In this document: piece after piece, positions 18,217 to 27,575 of the stretch | How positions within the stretch are numbered: the first letter of the stretch is position 1 | How the letters are laid out: each line of letters starts with the position of its first letter | Source of the DNA: Pedobacter sp. ASV17 | Lineage (GTDB): Bacteria; Bacteroidota; Bacteroidia; Sphingobacteriales; Sphingobacteriaceae | NCBI RefSeq assembly: GCF_016429065.1 | Contig: NZ_JAELTX010000003.1 | Location: 35,840 to 99,839, forward strand | Direction: 5' to 3' | Length of the DNA: 64,000 bases | The notes under the pieces: model-generated | Database searches by the model: none | What the model was told of the DNA's origin: nothing | What the model saw: only the letters and a program-made list of their open reading frames with translations | Made by a program: the position numbers and the translations under genes

Positions 18217-18831
18217 ATGCAAAAAATATTCATCATCAACGGAGGACAGCATTTTGCTCACTCTGGCGGGAAATTCAATACCACTTTAACTGATTGGACC
18301 ATAGCTATTTTAAAATCTAATGGATATGAAGTGAGGACAACCAATATCAACGACGTTTATGAGCCTGTTGTTGAAGTAGAAAACTTTAAATGGGCTGATG
18401 TGATTATTTATCACACGCCGATCTGGTGGTTCCAGGTACCTAATAAATTGAAGCACTATATTGACGAGGTATTTACCGCAGGACACCAAAATGGCATTTA
18501 CGCCAGTGACGGTCGTTCAAGAGCAACCCCAGAAATCAATTATGGTACCGGCGGATTGATGCATGGTAAAAAGTATATGGTTACCAGCACTTGGAATGCG
18601 CCAGAAACGGCTTTTACTTTAGAAGGAGAGTTTTTCGACCAAACTTCGGTAGATAAAGGCGTATTGTTTGGTTTCCATAAGATGAACCAATTTACGGGCA
18701 TGACCCGTATTCCTGGATTTCATTTTCATGATTTGGAGAAAAATGCCACTCCAGAAAGAATAGCAAACTATAAAGAAAAGTACGAACAGCACTTAATGGA
18801 ACAGTTTAGTGCGGTAGAGCAGTTGAGTTAG
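18217..18831 (+). CDS. mdaB: MdaB-like NAD(P)H quinone reductase
   Basis: A 204-residue flavodoxin-fold flavoprotein that reduces quinones by two electrons. It opens with FIINGGQHFAHSGGKFN (FAD phosphate-binding loop), then IIYHTPIWWFQVPNKLKHYIDEVF, HGKKYMVTSTWNAPETAF and FHFHDL near the end, all typical of the MdaB/NQO family. Length matches. It is divergently transcribed from a LysR regulator. A cytoplasmic location is expected since there is no signal peptide. The role is probably protection against quinone or oxidant stress. Confidence 0.88.
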   Translation: MQKIFIINGGQHFAHSGGKFNTTLTDWTIAILKSNGYEVRTTNINDVYEPVVEVENFKWADVIIYHTPIWWFQVPNKLKHYIDEVFTAGHQNGIYASDGRSRATPEINYGTGGLMHGKKYMVTSTWNAPETAFTLEGEFFDQTSVDKGVLFGFHKMNQFTGMTRIPGFHFHDLEKNATPERIANYKEKYEQHLMEQFSAVEQLS

Positions 18832-18842
18832 TGTTTTGATTT

Positions 18843-18890
18843 AGCCACAGATACACAGATGATGATTATTTGCGCATCTGTGGCTGTTTT
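18843..18890. terminator. Repeat-derived hairpin between convergent genes
   Basis: AGCCACAGAT (18843-18852) pairs with ATCTGTGGCT (18876-18885), followed by GTTTT. The left arm with its flank (TTTAGCCACAGATACAC) recurs at 30656-30672, so this is a dispersed repeat that probably also works as a bidirectional terminator. Confidence 0.6.
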
Positions 18891-18893
18891 ACC

Positions 18894-19595
18894 TTATTTT
18901 GTTTTGGTTGGTCTTACTTCTATTTTAGAAGGAAGTACGTTCGGATTTAAGTTCAGCAAATCAACAACCATTTGACCTAAATCTTCTGGCTGTATTTTCC
19001 AGCCATCTGCCTCATTGGGTTCATGCTCATTAAAATGTGAAGTTACGGAACCAGGCATAATGGTGGTTGATTTGATATCATGCTCTCTTAAATCTAACAT
19101 GGCTGCTTGTGTAAAACCAACTACGCCGAATTTAGAAGCGTTGTATCCAGCACCATTTGCGAAAAAGTTAGTACCCGCTAAGCTCGCAATAGAAATGTAA
19201 TAACCTTTATTGGCTTTAAGCTGCTCTACACTTGCTTTTAACGTATGGAAAACACCTGTTAAGTTGGTGTCTATCATTGCGTTCCAATCTTCTAAGCTCA
19301 ATTGGTCAATAGGGGCAAATTTACCCAAACCAGCGTTGGCAATCACGATATCCAATTTGCCAAAAGTAGCAACGATTTGCTCCACCGCTTTTTGCTCGTC
19401 CTCAAAATTCCTAACGTCAGAGGCAATGGCCAATACGTTATCTCCACCTAAATCCTGTTTAGCTTTTTCTACGTCAGCTTGTTTTCTGCCAGAGATGGCC
19501 ACTTTTAAACCTGCTTTAACCAAAGCCTCAGCAATGCCAAAGCCAATTCCTTTTGTACCGCCAGTAATGTAGGCTACTTTATTTTCTAAACTCAT
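18894..19595 (-). CDS. SDR-family NAD(P)-dependent oxidoreductase
   Basis: A 233-residue classical short-chain dehydrogenase. The dinucleotide loop TGGTKGIG is at 11-18, NAG at 87-89, a catalytic Ser in SIASLAG (135-141), and the YNASK catalytic pair at Tyr151/Lys155. Length and motif spacing are normal for a cytosolic Rossmann-fold reductase. The substrate cannot be inferred. It converges with mdaB and is followed upstream by a repeat-filled spacer, so it is probably transcribed alone. Confidence 0.9.
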   Translation of the reverse strand: MSLENKVAYITGGTKGIGFGIAEALVKAGLKVAISGRKQADVEKAKQDLGGDNVLAIASDVRNFEDEQKAVEQIVATFGKLDIVIANAGLGKFAPIDQLSLEDWNAMIDTNLTGVFHTLKASVEQLKANKGYYISIASLAGTNFFANGAGYNASKFGVVGFTQAAMLDLREHDIKSTTIMPGSVTSHFNEHEPNEADGWKIQPEDLGQMVVDLLNLNPNVLPSKIEVRPTKTK

Positions 19596-19670
19596 ATTCT
19601 CTAAATAAAATTGAAATCAAAGTTGCAAAATCAATGCGTATTCAATGTTTCCTGTATGTAAAATATATTA

Positions 19671-19920
19671 GGGGCTAGGGACTAGGGGTTAGGAACCAGC
19701 CAAATAGCTTATTATTAACCACTCCCGAAGGTTCGGGACTAACCCCTAATTCCTAGCTACTAGTTCCTAATCAAAAACACCCCGCCCGTTGGGCACCCCT
19801 CTAAAAGAGGGGAATTTAAGCAACCAGTTATCTAAATACTAACTACTAATCCCGAAGTCTCGGGACTAATCACTAGCAACTAACCACTAGTAACTAGCTC
19901 CTAACCACTAATCCCTAACT
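19671..19920. repeat. Low-complexity CTAACTACTA-type array with REP palindromes
   Basis: The whole SDR-surE spacer is filled by degenerate repeats of words such as CTAACCACTA, CTAATTCCTA and their complements (19671-19765 and 19830-19919). Interspersed are TCCCGAA-GG-TTCGGGA, a related TCCCGAAGTCTCGGGA, and a CCCCTCTAAAAGAGGGG hairpin near 19796. No gene is seen. Similar arrays recur at 28229, 39295, 52702 and 59121. Confidence 0.7.
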
Positions 19921-20640
19921 ACCTATTTTCTCCTTCAACCTCACTTCGTCCGTTAAATCTAACCTTAAAGGCGTGATAGAAACGTAATTGTGTTCCATGG
20001 CCCATCTGTCACTATATTCTTCAGCCTGCTCTAGAGCCTTTACCGAGATCCAGAAGTTTTTTCTGCCCATTGGGTCTTCACCTGGAATTACTGTTCCGTC
20101 ATACAAGCTTACCGACTGCCTTGTCCATTTGATTTGTGTAGGGCGTTGAGGGAAGTTCACGTTATATAAGGCGCTTTCGCTGGTTTCGAAAAGCATTTCA
20201 AGACATTGTTCCACAAAGGGTTTCAATATCGAAAAATCTGGTTCTGTTTTTCCTACGGGCGTGCTTAAGGCAATTCCCTTGACCCCTAAAAGTACTGCTT
20301 GCTTGGCTGCAGCTAAAGTTCCCGAGTGCCACATGGAGTTTCCCAAGTTAGGGCCCATGTTTATTCCCGATAATACCACTTGCGTATCTGGGTACATGTG
20401 CAAGCCTAAAGCCACACAATCTGCTGGTGTGCCATTCACGCGAAAAGCTTCAATGCCTTCGAAGGTAATAGGTGATTTTTTATACGTAAGTGGCCTCGAA
20501 TGGGTAATGGCATGTCCCATTGAAGATTGCTCTACATCAGGTGCTACAATTCTAACGGTACCAAAACTAAGTGCAATTTGTGCCAAAGCGGCTATCCCTG
20601 GGCTGTAAATCCCATCGTCGTTGGTGATTAATATATTCAT
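19915..20640 (-). CDS. surE: 5'-nucleotidase SurE
   Basis: About 241 residues. ATG at 20640 is chosen because MNILITNDDGI is the standard SurE start; a TTG two codons upstream only extends the frame. SurE is a metal-dependent phosphatase acting on nucleoside 5'- and 3'-monophosphates. Signature parts are NDDG with the two metal Asp residues (8-9), MGHAITHSRPLT, GTPADCVALGL, and SGINMGPNLGNSMWHSGTLAAA with the conserved Ser and Asn. The C-terminal YVSITPLRLDLT segment is typical. Length is normal. The stop codon sits at the edge of the upstream repeat array. Confidence 0.96.
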   Translation of the reverse strand: MNILITNDDGIYSPGIAALAQIALSFGTVRIVAPDVEQSSMGHAITHSRPLTYKKSPITFEGIEAFRVNGTPADCVALGLHMYPDTQVVLSGINMGPNLGNSMWHSGTLAAAKQAVLLGVKGIALSTPVGKTEPDFSILKPFVEQCLEMLFETSESALYNVNFPQRPTQIKWTRQSVSLYDGTVIPGEDPMGRKNFWISVKALEQAEEYSDRWAMEHNYVSITPLRLDLTDEVRLKEKIGS

Positions 20641-20750
20641 TACCAATATTTTTTAGTGATGTATTAAAAACTATTGTAAGGCTCTTATTGTTGACAAGAA
20701 ATGAAAATAAGGTGATTTAATGCCTTAATGACTTTGAAAATAGCGTAGTT

Positions 20751-21656
20751 ATGAAAATCGATCAGACGAAAATACAGATAGTACACAATCCTACGGCGGG
20801 GGCCGAAGAGCATGAAGCCGAACATTTGATGGAAATGCTCAATGCAGCTGGATATCGCTGCAACTATGGTTCTTCAAAGAAAAAAATCATGAAGAAAATT
20901 GCTTCTGATGTAAAGTATATCGCAGTTGCTGGCGGAGATGGGACGGTACGAAAAGTAGTATTGGCGATGTTGGATAAGAAACTGAAGTACAAAAGGCCCC
21001 TTGCCATTTTACCATTGGGGACAGCCAATAACATCGCCAGTTCGTTAGGAATCGAAGAAAACTTGAGGTTAAATGCCGAATCGTGGAAACAGGGAAAATT
21101 ACAGAAGCTAGATATAGGTGTAGCCAAAACACGTAAGGAAGAAAAGCATTTTATCGAATCGTTCGGTTTTGGTCTTTTTCCTGCCTTAATCAAATGGATG
21201 GACGAACAGCCAAAAACACCTTTTGAGGATCCTAATGATGAGGTATTGGAAGCTCATCAGGCCTTGTTACATTTGGCCAAGCATTATCAGCCAATTCCAG
21301 CGACAGTACTTTTTGACGGCAAGGAACTTAGTGATGAGTTCTTGATGATTGAACTGCTCAATATCTCAAGGTTAGGCCCTAAATTGATGCTTGCTAAAAA
21401 TGCCAACCCAGGTGATGGAATGCTGGAGCTTGTTTTGGTTAAGGCTAAACAACGTCCGCTGGTTATTAAATATTTGGAAGAAATAGTGGCAGGAAAAAAG
21501 CCTCAATTTCCAATTAAACCCATTGCCGTAAATCAATTTAAAATCAAATTAGATACTAAGGACATTCATGTGGACGACGAATTGATGGAAACCACCCAGC
21601 ATACTTGGGAAATTGATGTTTTACCGCATATGATTGAAGTTTTACTCACCAAATAA
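20751..21656 (+). CDS. Diacylglycerol kinase-family lipid kinase
   Basis: A 301-residue protein of the DAGK/sphingosine-kinase/YegS fold. The start IQIVHNPTAGAEEHE gives the substrate/nucleotide loop, VAGGDGTVRKVV is the GGDGT ATP-binding motif, and LPLGTANNIASSLG the following conserved loop. These enzymes phosphorylate lipids such as diacylglycerol at the cytoplasmic face. It ends four bases before the start of the M23 lipoprotein gene, indicating one operon. A role in lipid turnover is expected; the precise lipid is unknown. Confidence 0.88.
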   Translation: MKIDQTKIQIVHNPTAGAEEHEAEHLMEMLNAAGYRCNYGSSKKKIMKKIASDVKYIAVAGGDGTVRKVVLAMLDKKLKYKRPLAILPLGTANNIASSLGIEENLRLNAESWKQGKLQKLDIGVAKTRKEEKHFIESFGFGLFPALIKWMDEQPKTPFEDPNDEVLEAHQALLHLAKHYQPIPATVLFDGKELSDEFLMIELLNISRLGPKLMLAKNANPGDGMLELVLVKAKQRPLVIKYLEEIVAGKKPQFPIKPIAVNQFKIKLDTKDIHVDDELMETTQHTWEIDVLPHMIEVLLTK

Positions 21657-21660
21657 GTTG

Positions 21661-22977
21661 ATGTTAATGAGCCTGAAATGGAAATATATTTTATTGGTGT
21701 GTACCTGTACTTTAATAGCCGCATGTAAAAGTGGACCTTTTAACTTGTTAAAGCCTTCTTCACCGCACCAACAATATGAAAGAAAGTTATTAAATGCTGG
21801 CCTTAACCAAAGTACCATGGGAAGCGGATGGATTAGCAAAGCCAATACCTTGTTGCAAAGTGCCTCTGAGGTTAAAGTTCCCTATAAAGAAACGGGATAT
21901 TTTGCAGCAGATAAATTGGATGGCGCTAGTTTCAAGTTTAGGTTGGAACGAGGCCAAATGCTTACGGCCAAGCTGAACAAGCAATCGGTAAATGGTTTTT
22001 CCATTTATATGGATATGTGGGAGCAAAACGATAATGGCGAGTTTAAACTATTGTCTTTTGCCGATAGCCTAGGTTCAGATTTACAACTGGAAGCAAAACG
22101 GAGCGGCGATTACTTCTTGCGTTTACAGCCAGAACTTTTGGGCAATGGGTCCTACACCTTGGAATTGATAATTGGTCCTTCCTTGGCCTATCCTTTAAAA
22201 GCCGTGAACCGAAAGCAAATTCAGAGTTTTTTTGGAGTGGGTAGAGATAACGATACTCGGCGGCACGAGGGAATAGATATTTTTTCCGCTTTTAGGACAC
22301 CCGTAATAGCCGTTTCAGAAGGTACAGTTACAGGAGTTAACGAAAATAATTTGGGTGGTAAGGTAGTTTGGTTCAGACCAAAAGGAAAGGACTACACTTT
22401 GTATTACGCCCACTTAGACGAACAATTAGTAACTGCTGGTCAAGAAGTGGTGATAGGAGATACCTTAGGATTGATGGGCAATACGGGCAATGCCAAAACT
22501 ACCCCGCCACATCTCCATTTTGGAGTGTACACCAGTGGTGGTGCAATTGACCCGCTTCCGTTTATTGACCCAGTAGTTCCTCCAGTTCCTAATATCAATG
22601 GAGATATTACGAAGCTAAACGCTACCATGCGTACAAGCAAGTCTGCCGAAATTTCAAATCGTTTACCACTGCAACCAACAGCAATGTTGAAACAAAATAC
22701 TGTGGCTCGTGTACTGGCCCTCACCAGTAACTATTATAAAATAGAATTACCCGACGGAAAAACTGGTTATGTTTCCAATAAATCTCTTGTGGATACAAGA
22801 CCCCTAAAAACACTTAAAATTACAGCAAATAATCAGTCTTTATTAGATTATCCTAATGTAAACGCAGGCATTAAAACCAGCTTGGCAATTGGAAAAACTG
22901 TAAATGTAATTGGTGTTTTTGAAGATTTTCAATTGATTGCTTCCGAAAATATCGTCGGTTGGTTGAAAGTGCTTTAG
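21661..22977 (+). CDS. M23 metallopeptidase lipoprotein with SH3-like repeats
   Basis: About 438 residues from the ATG at 21661 (ATG at 21667 is also possible). A lipoprotein signal ends LIAAC with Cys22. The LytM/M23 domain (about 185-305) has zinc ligands His202 and Asp206 in HEGID, YYAHLD with His251, and HLHFG (284-288). Two bacterial SH3-like segments follow (LPDGKTGYVSNKSLVD at about 360-375 and the C-terminal VGWLKVL). The protein is expected to hydrolyse peptidoglycan cross-bridges from a lipid-anchored position. It follows the lipid kinase by four bases. The 3' end overlaps the convergent serine hydrolase gene by four bases. Confidence 0.9.
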   Translation: MLMSLKWKYILLVCTCTLIAACKSGPFNLLKPSSPHQQYERKLLNAGLNQSTMGSGWISKANTLLQSASEVKVPYKETGYFAADKLDGASFKFRLERGQMLTAKLNKQSVNGFSIYMDMWEQNDNGEFKLLSFADSLGSDLQLEAKRSGDYFLRLQPELLGNGSYTLELIIGPSLAYPLKAVNRKQIQSFFGVGRDNDTRRHEGIDIFSAFRTPVIAVSEGTVTGVNENNLGGKVVWFRPKGKDYTLYYAHLDEQLVTAGQEVVIGDTLGLMGNTGNAKTTPPHLHFGVYTSGGAIDPLPFIDPVVPPVPNINGDITKLNATMRTSKSAEISNRLPLQPTAMLKQNTVARVLALTSNYYKIELPDGKTGYVSNKSLVDTRPLKTLKITANNQSLLDYPNVNAGIKTSLAIGKTVNVIGVFEDFQLIASENIVGWLKVL

Positions 22978-24050
22978 TCTTCTTTTTTAAGCATTTCTAA
23001 AACCAATTTAGCTATATCTCTAGTCACCTGTGTAGGAGAGTTACAGTCGCAATTGCTCAAACCAATCACGTAAATATCCTGTTGGGGCAGATAAACGCCC
23101 ATTGTTTTGAAGCCAAATACGCTTCCTCCATGTTCTCTAGAAGGAAAGCCATTGATTGCGCTGATGTGCCAACCATATCCATAATTAATAAAGGTACCAT
23201 TGTTCAGTTGGTAAGCGGTGAAAGCTTTTTTGCTGCTGCTAGCTTTGAGTAAGGTGTTTTGGTTTAAGGCATTTTGCCATTTTAACATATCACCTATAGT
23301 AGACATTAATGAACCGGAGGAATAAGGTATGCTAAAGCTGATTTTGGTTTTGTTAACGTATTGGTTGTTCTTTTGCTGATAGCCATAAGCTCTTTTTTTA
23401 ATGATGGCTACATCGCTTGCATATCTAGAGTTGGCCATGCCTGCTTTGGTAAAGATGTTTTTCTGGATGTAATGCTCATAGGTATCTTGTGTGATGAGTT
23501 CGATAATGTAGCCTAATACCGCATAACCAGAATTGTTGTATTCAAATTTCTCCCCAGGTAAAAAATCTACAGGTTCATTTTTAAAGAAATCAACCAGTTC
23601 CTTTGGACTGAGGTCCTTTTGAGCAATTTGCGAGATAGATTTCATTTTGGTAAAATCTTTAATGCCTGAAGTATGAGTGAGGAGGTGATGGATGGTGATT
23701 TTATCTCCATTGGGATAATCAGGAATGTATTTGGAAATAGGGTCTTGAGTAGAAAGTAGATGTTCTTCTTCTAGCATTAAAATAGCAATAGCCGTAAACT
23801 GCTTGGTGATCGCACCTAGTTGAAAAATGTTTTGAGTTGTCATATCTACTCCCAATTCGATATTGGCTTTGCCGAAAGCTTTTTGATAAATAGGTTTTCC
23901 AGCTTTGGCAATCAGAAAGGCACCGCCAGGACCATCTTTATCTGTAAATAGGGCAGAAAGCAAGCTATCTATCTTTTTCTCATTGATTTGTGCATATACT
24001 GGGGATAAAAACATCGCTATCAAAGCGATGATTAGAAATAATTTCTTCAC
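22974..24050 (-). CDS. Beta-lactamase-family serine hydrolase homologue lacking the nucleophile
   Basis: A 358-residue exported protein (signal peptide 1-20, ending VYAQ) with the class C beta-lactamase/PBP4-like fold. LLTHTSGI (124-130), the YxN motif (Tyr171-Asn173) and HGG (307-309, for the KTG-like motif) are present. The SxxK motif, however, reads Ala80-Ile-Thr-Lys83 (LGAITKQFTA): the codon at 23811-23813 is GCG instead of a Ser codon. One T-to-G change from TCG would explain it. The frame is otherwise intact, so the protein may bind rather than hydrolyse peptides, or be recently inactivated. Convergent with the M23 gene. Confidence 0.85.
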   Translation of the reverse strand: MKKLFLIIALIAMFLSPVYAQINEKKIDSLLSALFTDKDGPGGAFLIAKAGKPIYQKAFGKANIELGVDMTTQNIFQLGAITKQFTAIAILMLEEEHLLSTQDPISKYIPDYPNGDKITIHHLLTHTSGIKDFTKMKSISQIAQKDLSPKELVDFFKNEPVDFLPGEKFEYNNSGYAVLGYIIELITQDTYEHYIQKNIFTKAGMANSRYASDVAIIKKRAYGYQQKNNQYVNKTKISFSIPYSSGSLMSTIGDMLKWQNALNQNTLLKASSSKKAFTAYQLNNGTFINYGYGWHISAINGFPSREHGGSVFGFKTMGVYLPQQDIYVIGLSNCDCNSPTQVTRDIAKLVLEMLKKED

Positions 24051-24103
24051 GTTTTATGGTTTTACTGTTTGAGACGCAGAAACCAAAAAGCAGGTTACAC
24101 AAA

Positions 24104-24131
24104 AAAGCCCGAACGGTTTAGGTTCGGGCTT
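24104..24131 (-). terminator. Terminator of gcvP
   Basis: AGCCCGAAC (24106-24114) pairs with GTTCGGGCT (24122-24130); on the minus strand the stem is followed by a T-run (complement of 24101-24105), 22 bp after the gcvP stop. Confidence 0.85.
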
Positions 24132-24152
24132 CTGTATCATTTAATGTGAAGA

Positions 24153-27032
24153 TTATGCAGTTGCTTCTTCTTCCATATAGCTTTCTAACGGAGGACAAGC
24201 ACAAATCAATGAGCGGTCACCGTGACTATCATTCACTCTACCTACCGAAGGCCAGAATTTATAAGCGGCTACGTAAGGTAGTGGGAAAGCAGCAGTTTGA
24301 CGGCTATAATCGTGATTCCATTCGTTTCCAGTCACTACTGCAGCAGTGTGAGGAGCATTTTTCAATGGATTATCTACTTTATCTAAACCACCATTCTCTA
24401 CTTGGCTAATCTCACTTCTAATGGCAATTAATGCATCACAGAAACGGTCTAGCTCATGTTTAGGCTCACTTTCAGTAGGCTCAACCATTAAGGTGCCAGC
24501 TACTGGGAATGATACCGTAGGAGCGTGGAAACCGTAGTCCATTAAACGTTTTGCAATGTCAACCACTTCAATACCGAAGTTTTTGAAACCACGGCAATCT
24601 AAAATCATTTCGTGTGCACAACGACCATTCGCACCAGCGTATAATACTGGGTAATGTTGCTCTAAACGAGCTTTCATATAGTTGGCGTTCAAAATGGCAT
24701 ATCTAGTGGCATTGGTTAAGCCATCAGCGCCCATCATAGCAATGTAAGCGTGAGAAATTAACAAAATGCTGGCCGAACCCCAAGGTGCTGAAGATACCGC
24801 GTGGATAGATTTTTCTTTTTGAATATCTACTACTGCGTGACCTGGTAAATATTTTACCAAGTGTTCTGCTACGCCGATAGGACCCATACCTGGACCACCA
24901 CCACCGTGAGGAATACAGAAAGTTTTATGTAAGTTCAAGTGGCAAACATCGGCACCAATGTTAGCAGGACTAGTTAAGCCTACTTGTGCGTTCATGTTCG
25001 CACCATCCATGTAAACCTGTCCACCGTTTTCGTGAATTACTTTACAGATTTCGATAATGCTTTCTTCGAATACACCGTGGGTAGAAGGATAGGTTACCAT
25101 TAAGCAAGAAAGATTTTCAGCATGCTCTTTAGCTTTAGCTTTCAAATCTTCTACATCAATTTCACCTTTTTCCGTAGATTTTACCACTACGATTTTCATT
25201 CCAGCCATCGCTGCCGAAGCAGGGTTGGTACCGTGTGCCGAAGCAGGAATTAAAGCAATGTTACGGTGATGATCGCCACGGTCTTGGTGGTAAGCTCTAA
25301 TCACCATTAAACCTGCGTATTCACCTTGAGCACCAGAATTAGGTTGGAAACTCATTGATGCAAAGCCAGTAATTTCGCTCAACCATTTATCCAATTCATC
25401 AAATACAGTGTAGTAACCTAAAACTTGGTCGCTAGGCGCAAAAGGGTGAATTTTGCTAAACTCAGGCCAAGTTACAGGAATCATTTCTGTAGTGGCGTTA
25501 AGTTTCATGGTACATGAACCTAAAGCTATCATCGAGTGACAAAGTGATAAATCTTTAGTCTCTAATGATTTGATGTAACGCAACATTTCATGCTCTGAGT
25601 GGTGCGAGTTAAATACTGGGTGAGTTAAGTATTCGCTAGTACGTTGTAAAGCAGCAGGAATAGTAGAGCTTACATTGTCAACCACTACTACGCTGTCCGT
25701 AGCAATTGCTTTTACTTTAGAAAAAATACGAACCAATAAACTAACAGCCTCAAAATTGGTCGTTTCGTCTAATGAGATGGTCGCTTTATCACCTTTATAG
25801 TTAAGGTTAATGTTGTTGTCTAAACAATCTTTGTGAATGGCACCTTTTAAATCGCCAAGTTCAACTTCAATCGTATCAAAATAAGCTTGGTTGTTTACTT
25901 TGTAGCCAATTGCTTTTAATGATTCGGCTAATGAAATTGTTAAGCCGTGCGTACGTTCAGCAATTAATTTTAAGCCTTTTGGACCATGATAAGCGGCATA
26001 AAAGCCAGCCATAATAGCCAATAAAGCTTGTGCTGTACAAATATTTGAAGTGGCCTTGTCTCTACGGATGTGCTGCTCACGAGTTTGTAGAGCCATACGC
26101 AAGGCATAATTATCATTGCTATCAATGGTTACACCAATAATACGACCTGGGATAGAACGTTTGTACTCATCTTTAGTGGCAAAAAATGCCGCGTGAGGAC
26201 CACCAAATCCCATTGGGATACCAAAACGTTGTGTAGTACCTACTACTACATCAGCACCCCATTCTCCTGGAGGAGTTAATAAGGTTAAGCTTAATAAATC
26301 AGCAATAACGGTTAATTTAACACTTTGCTCGTGTAGGGCAGTGGCAAAATTGCTATAGTCGTAAACTTCACCGTTGCCTGCTGGATATTGAACAATTGCA
26401 CCAAAGAACTCAGCATTAGGTTCAAAAGTTTCGTGGTTGCCAATAACCAACTCAATTCCGAAAGGATTAGCTCTGGTTTTTAAAATATCAATGGTTTGAG
26501 CAAAAATAGCTTCAGATACAAAGTACTTGTTGCCTTGCTCTTTTTTGCGCAAGCTGTATTGCATAAACATGGCTTCAGCAGCGGCCGTACCTTCGTCTAA
26601 TAGCGATGCGTTGGCAATCTCCATTCCAGTAAGGTCAATCACCATCGTTTGGAAATTCAACAAAGCCTGTAAACGACCTTGTGCAATTTCAGCCTGATAT
26701 GGCGTGTATTGTGTGTACCATCCTGGATTTTCAAATACGTTACGTAAAATTACACCAGGGGTAATGTTGTCATAATAACCCTGTCCAATAAACGATTTGA
26801 AAACTTTGTTTAAAGAAGCCGTTTGCTTAAGGCTACTTAAATAATCAACTTCAGATTTTGCTTCTGGAAGGTTTAAACCTTGCTTTAATCTGATGGTTGC
26901 AGGAATCGTTTGCTCAATTAATTCGTCGATAGAATTAACGCCCACGGTTTCTAACATTGCCTTGGTATCGGCCTCATTTGGCGCAATATGGCGGTCTTTA
27001 AAGTTCTCTTGGTAATGGATGTTTAAGCTCAT
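24153..27032 (-). CDS. gcvP: Glycine dehydrogenase (decarboxylating), P-protein
   Basis: A 959-residue PLP enzyme of the glycine cleavage system; it decarboxylates glycine and passes the aminomethyl group to the lipoyl H-protein. It is the fused single-chain form: N-half (about 1-440, starting [15 protein letters not shown]) and C-half (about 460-959) with the PLP-binding Lys703 in [26 protein letters not shown]-like and GSCTMKLN segments are also present. Length is standard. gcvT and gcvH are not next to it, which is common in this phylum. It has its own promoter box and terminator, so it is monocistronic. Confidence 0.98.
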   Translation of the reverse strand: MSLNIHYQENFKDRHIAPNEADTKAMLETVGVNSIDELIEQTIPATIRLKQGLNLPEAKSEVDYLSSLKQTASLNKVFKSFIGQGYYDNITPGVILRNVFENPGWYTQYTPYQAEIAQGRLQALLNFQTMVIDLTGMEIANASLLDEGTAAAEAMFMQYSLRKKEQGNKYFVSEAIFAQTIDILKTRANPFGIELVIGNHETFEPNAEFFGAIVQYPAGNGEVYDYSNFATALHEQSVKLTVIADLLSLTLLTPPGEWGADVVVGTTQRFGIPMGFGGPHAAFFATKDEYKRSIPGRIIGVTIDSNDNYALRMALQTREQHIRRDKATSNICTAQALLAIMAGFYAAYHGPKGLKLIAERTHGLTISLAESLKAIGYKVNNQAYFDTIEVELGDLKGAIHKDCLDNNINLNYKGDKATISLDETTNFEAVSLLVRIFSKVKAIATDSVVVVDNVSSTIPAALQRTSEYLTHPVFNSHHSEHEMLRYIKSLETKDLSLCHSMIALGSCTMKLNATTEMIPVTWPEFSKIHPFAPSDQVLGYYTVFDELDKWLSEITGFASMSFQPNSGAQGEYAGLMVIRAYHQDRGDHHRNIALIPASAHGTNPASAAMAGMKIVVVKSTEKGEIDVEDLKAKAKEHAENLSCLMVTYPSTHGVFEESIIEICKVIHENGGQVYMDGANMNAQVGLTSPANIGADVCHLNLHKTFCIPHGGGGPGMGPIGVAEHLVKYLPGHAVVDIQKEKSIHAVSSAPWGSASILLISHAYIAMMGADGLTNATRYAILNANYMKARLEQHYPVLYAGANGRCAHEMILDCRGFKNFGIEVVDIAKRLMDYGFHAPTVSFPVAGTLMVEPTESEPKHELDRFCDALIAIRSEISQVENGGLDKVDNPLKNAPHTAAVVTGNEWNHDYSRQTAAFPLPYVAAYKFWPSVGRVNDSHGDRSLICACPPLESYMEEEATA

Positions 27033-27057
27033 TGAATGCTAGCATTTTTAATGCCCG

Positions 27058-27065
27058 CAAAGGTA
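27058..27065 (-). promoter_or_regulatory. -7 box of gcvP
   Basis: Minus-strand TACCTTTG matches TAnnTTTG and lies 25 nt upstream of the gcvP ATG. No glycine riboswitch-like structure is visible in this short leader. Confidence 0.5.
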
Positions 27066-27254
27066 AGTATTTTGCAGGAGATATTATCGTAACAAATCCT
27101 TAATAAAAGTCATAATAGAGCTGATAAAATCTATCGTTTTTGTAGTGAAATAAGTGTTTTGTGGTTTTTGTGGTTTTGAAAAGCAGGGTTTCCATTTGCA
27201 TAGGTTACTGTAGTCCTGCTATTCACTTCAATCTTTTTGACATTGGCACTACCT

Positions 27255-27287
27255 AAACCTCACAGGTTTTTAAAACCTGCGAGGTTT
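27255..27287. repeat. REP-like palindrome
   Basis: AAACCTCACAGGTTTT at 27255-27270 and AAAACCTGCGAGGTTT at 27272-27287 form a near-perfect inverted repeat (one mismatch, one-base spacer). It is a compact hairpin of the REP type, in a gene-free stretch. Confidence 0.7.
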
Positions 27288-27318
27288 GTTCGGTGAGTAC
27301 AACAAAAAGTATTTTCGT

Positions 27319-27551
27319 TGCTATCAGGTTTAGTTTACAAAGTTTGGTGGTGATATTGCAGGAATGTAAATAGGAGCGTCCCAGCCTTTGCGTTCTTCGC
27401 GAATACTTCATCCCACATGTACGGGATTATGGTTAAATTTTAACACAAAAAGAAAAGAAGAGTATCGCCAAGAACGCAAAGAGTTTTATTGCTGTCAGGT
27501 TTGTTTTAAGAAGTTTGGTGTTAGTATTGTAGCAACCCAAATAGAGGCGTC
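27319..27551. repeat. Direct duplication of about 62 bp around the 96-bp element
   Basis: 27319-27380 and 27490-27551 align along their length (shared words TCAGGTTT, AGTTTGGTG, TATTG, AATAG-GCGTC) with many substitutions. The 96-bp inverted-end element sits between them. The rest of the stretch from 27066 to 27549 contains no convincing gene. Confidence 0.55.
27386..27481. repeat. 96-bp dispersed element, copy A
   Basis: The element is bounded by perfect 12-bp terminal inverted repeats CTTTGCGTTCTT and AAGAACGCAAAG and carries an internal palindrome near 27411-27428. A second copy of the same length lies inverted at 31181-31276; by eye about 83 of 96 positions agree and most differences are transitions. 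The size and ends suggest a MITE or REP doublet; no target duplication was identified. Confidence 0.7.
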
Positions 27552-27575
27552 ATTGCGAGCTTTGCGAAGCAATCT
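27547..27575. repeat. 29-bp REP-like repeat, copy 1
   Basis: A 29-bp sequence starting GCGTCATTGC and ending GCAATCT is identical to 28147-28175. It can form an ATTGC/GCAAT hairpin. This copy contains the stop codon and last codons of the small membrane protein gene. Confidence 0.75.

Noticed and set aside
19671..19920. Repeat array considered as a CRISPR
   Set aside because: Units are 7-10 nt, degenerate and without constant-length spacers, and no cas genes are near.
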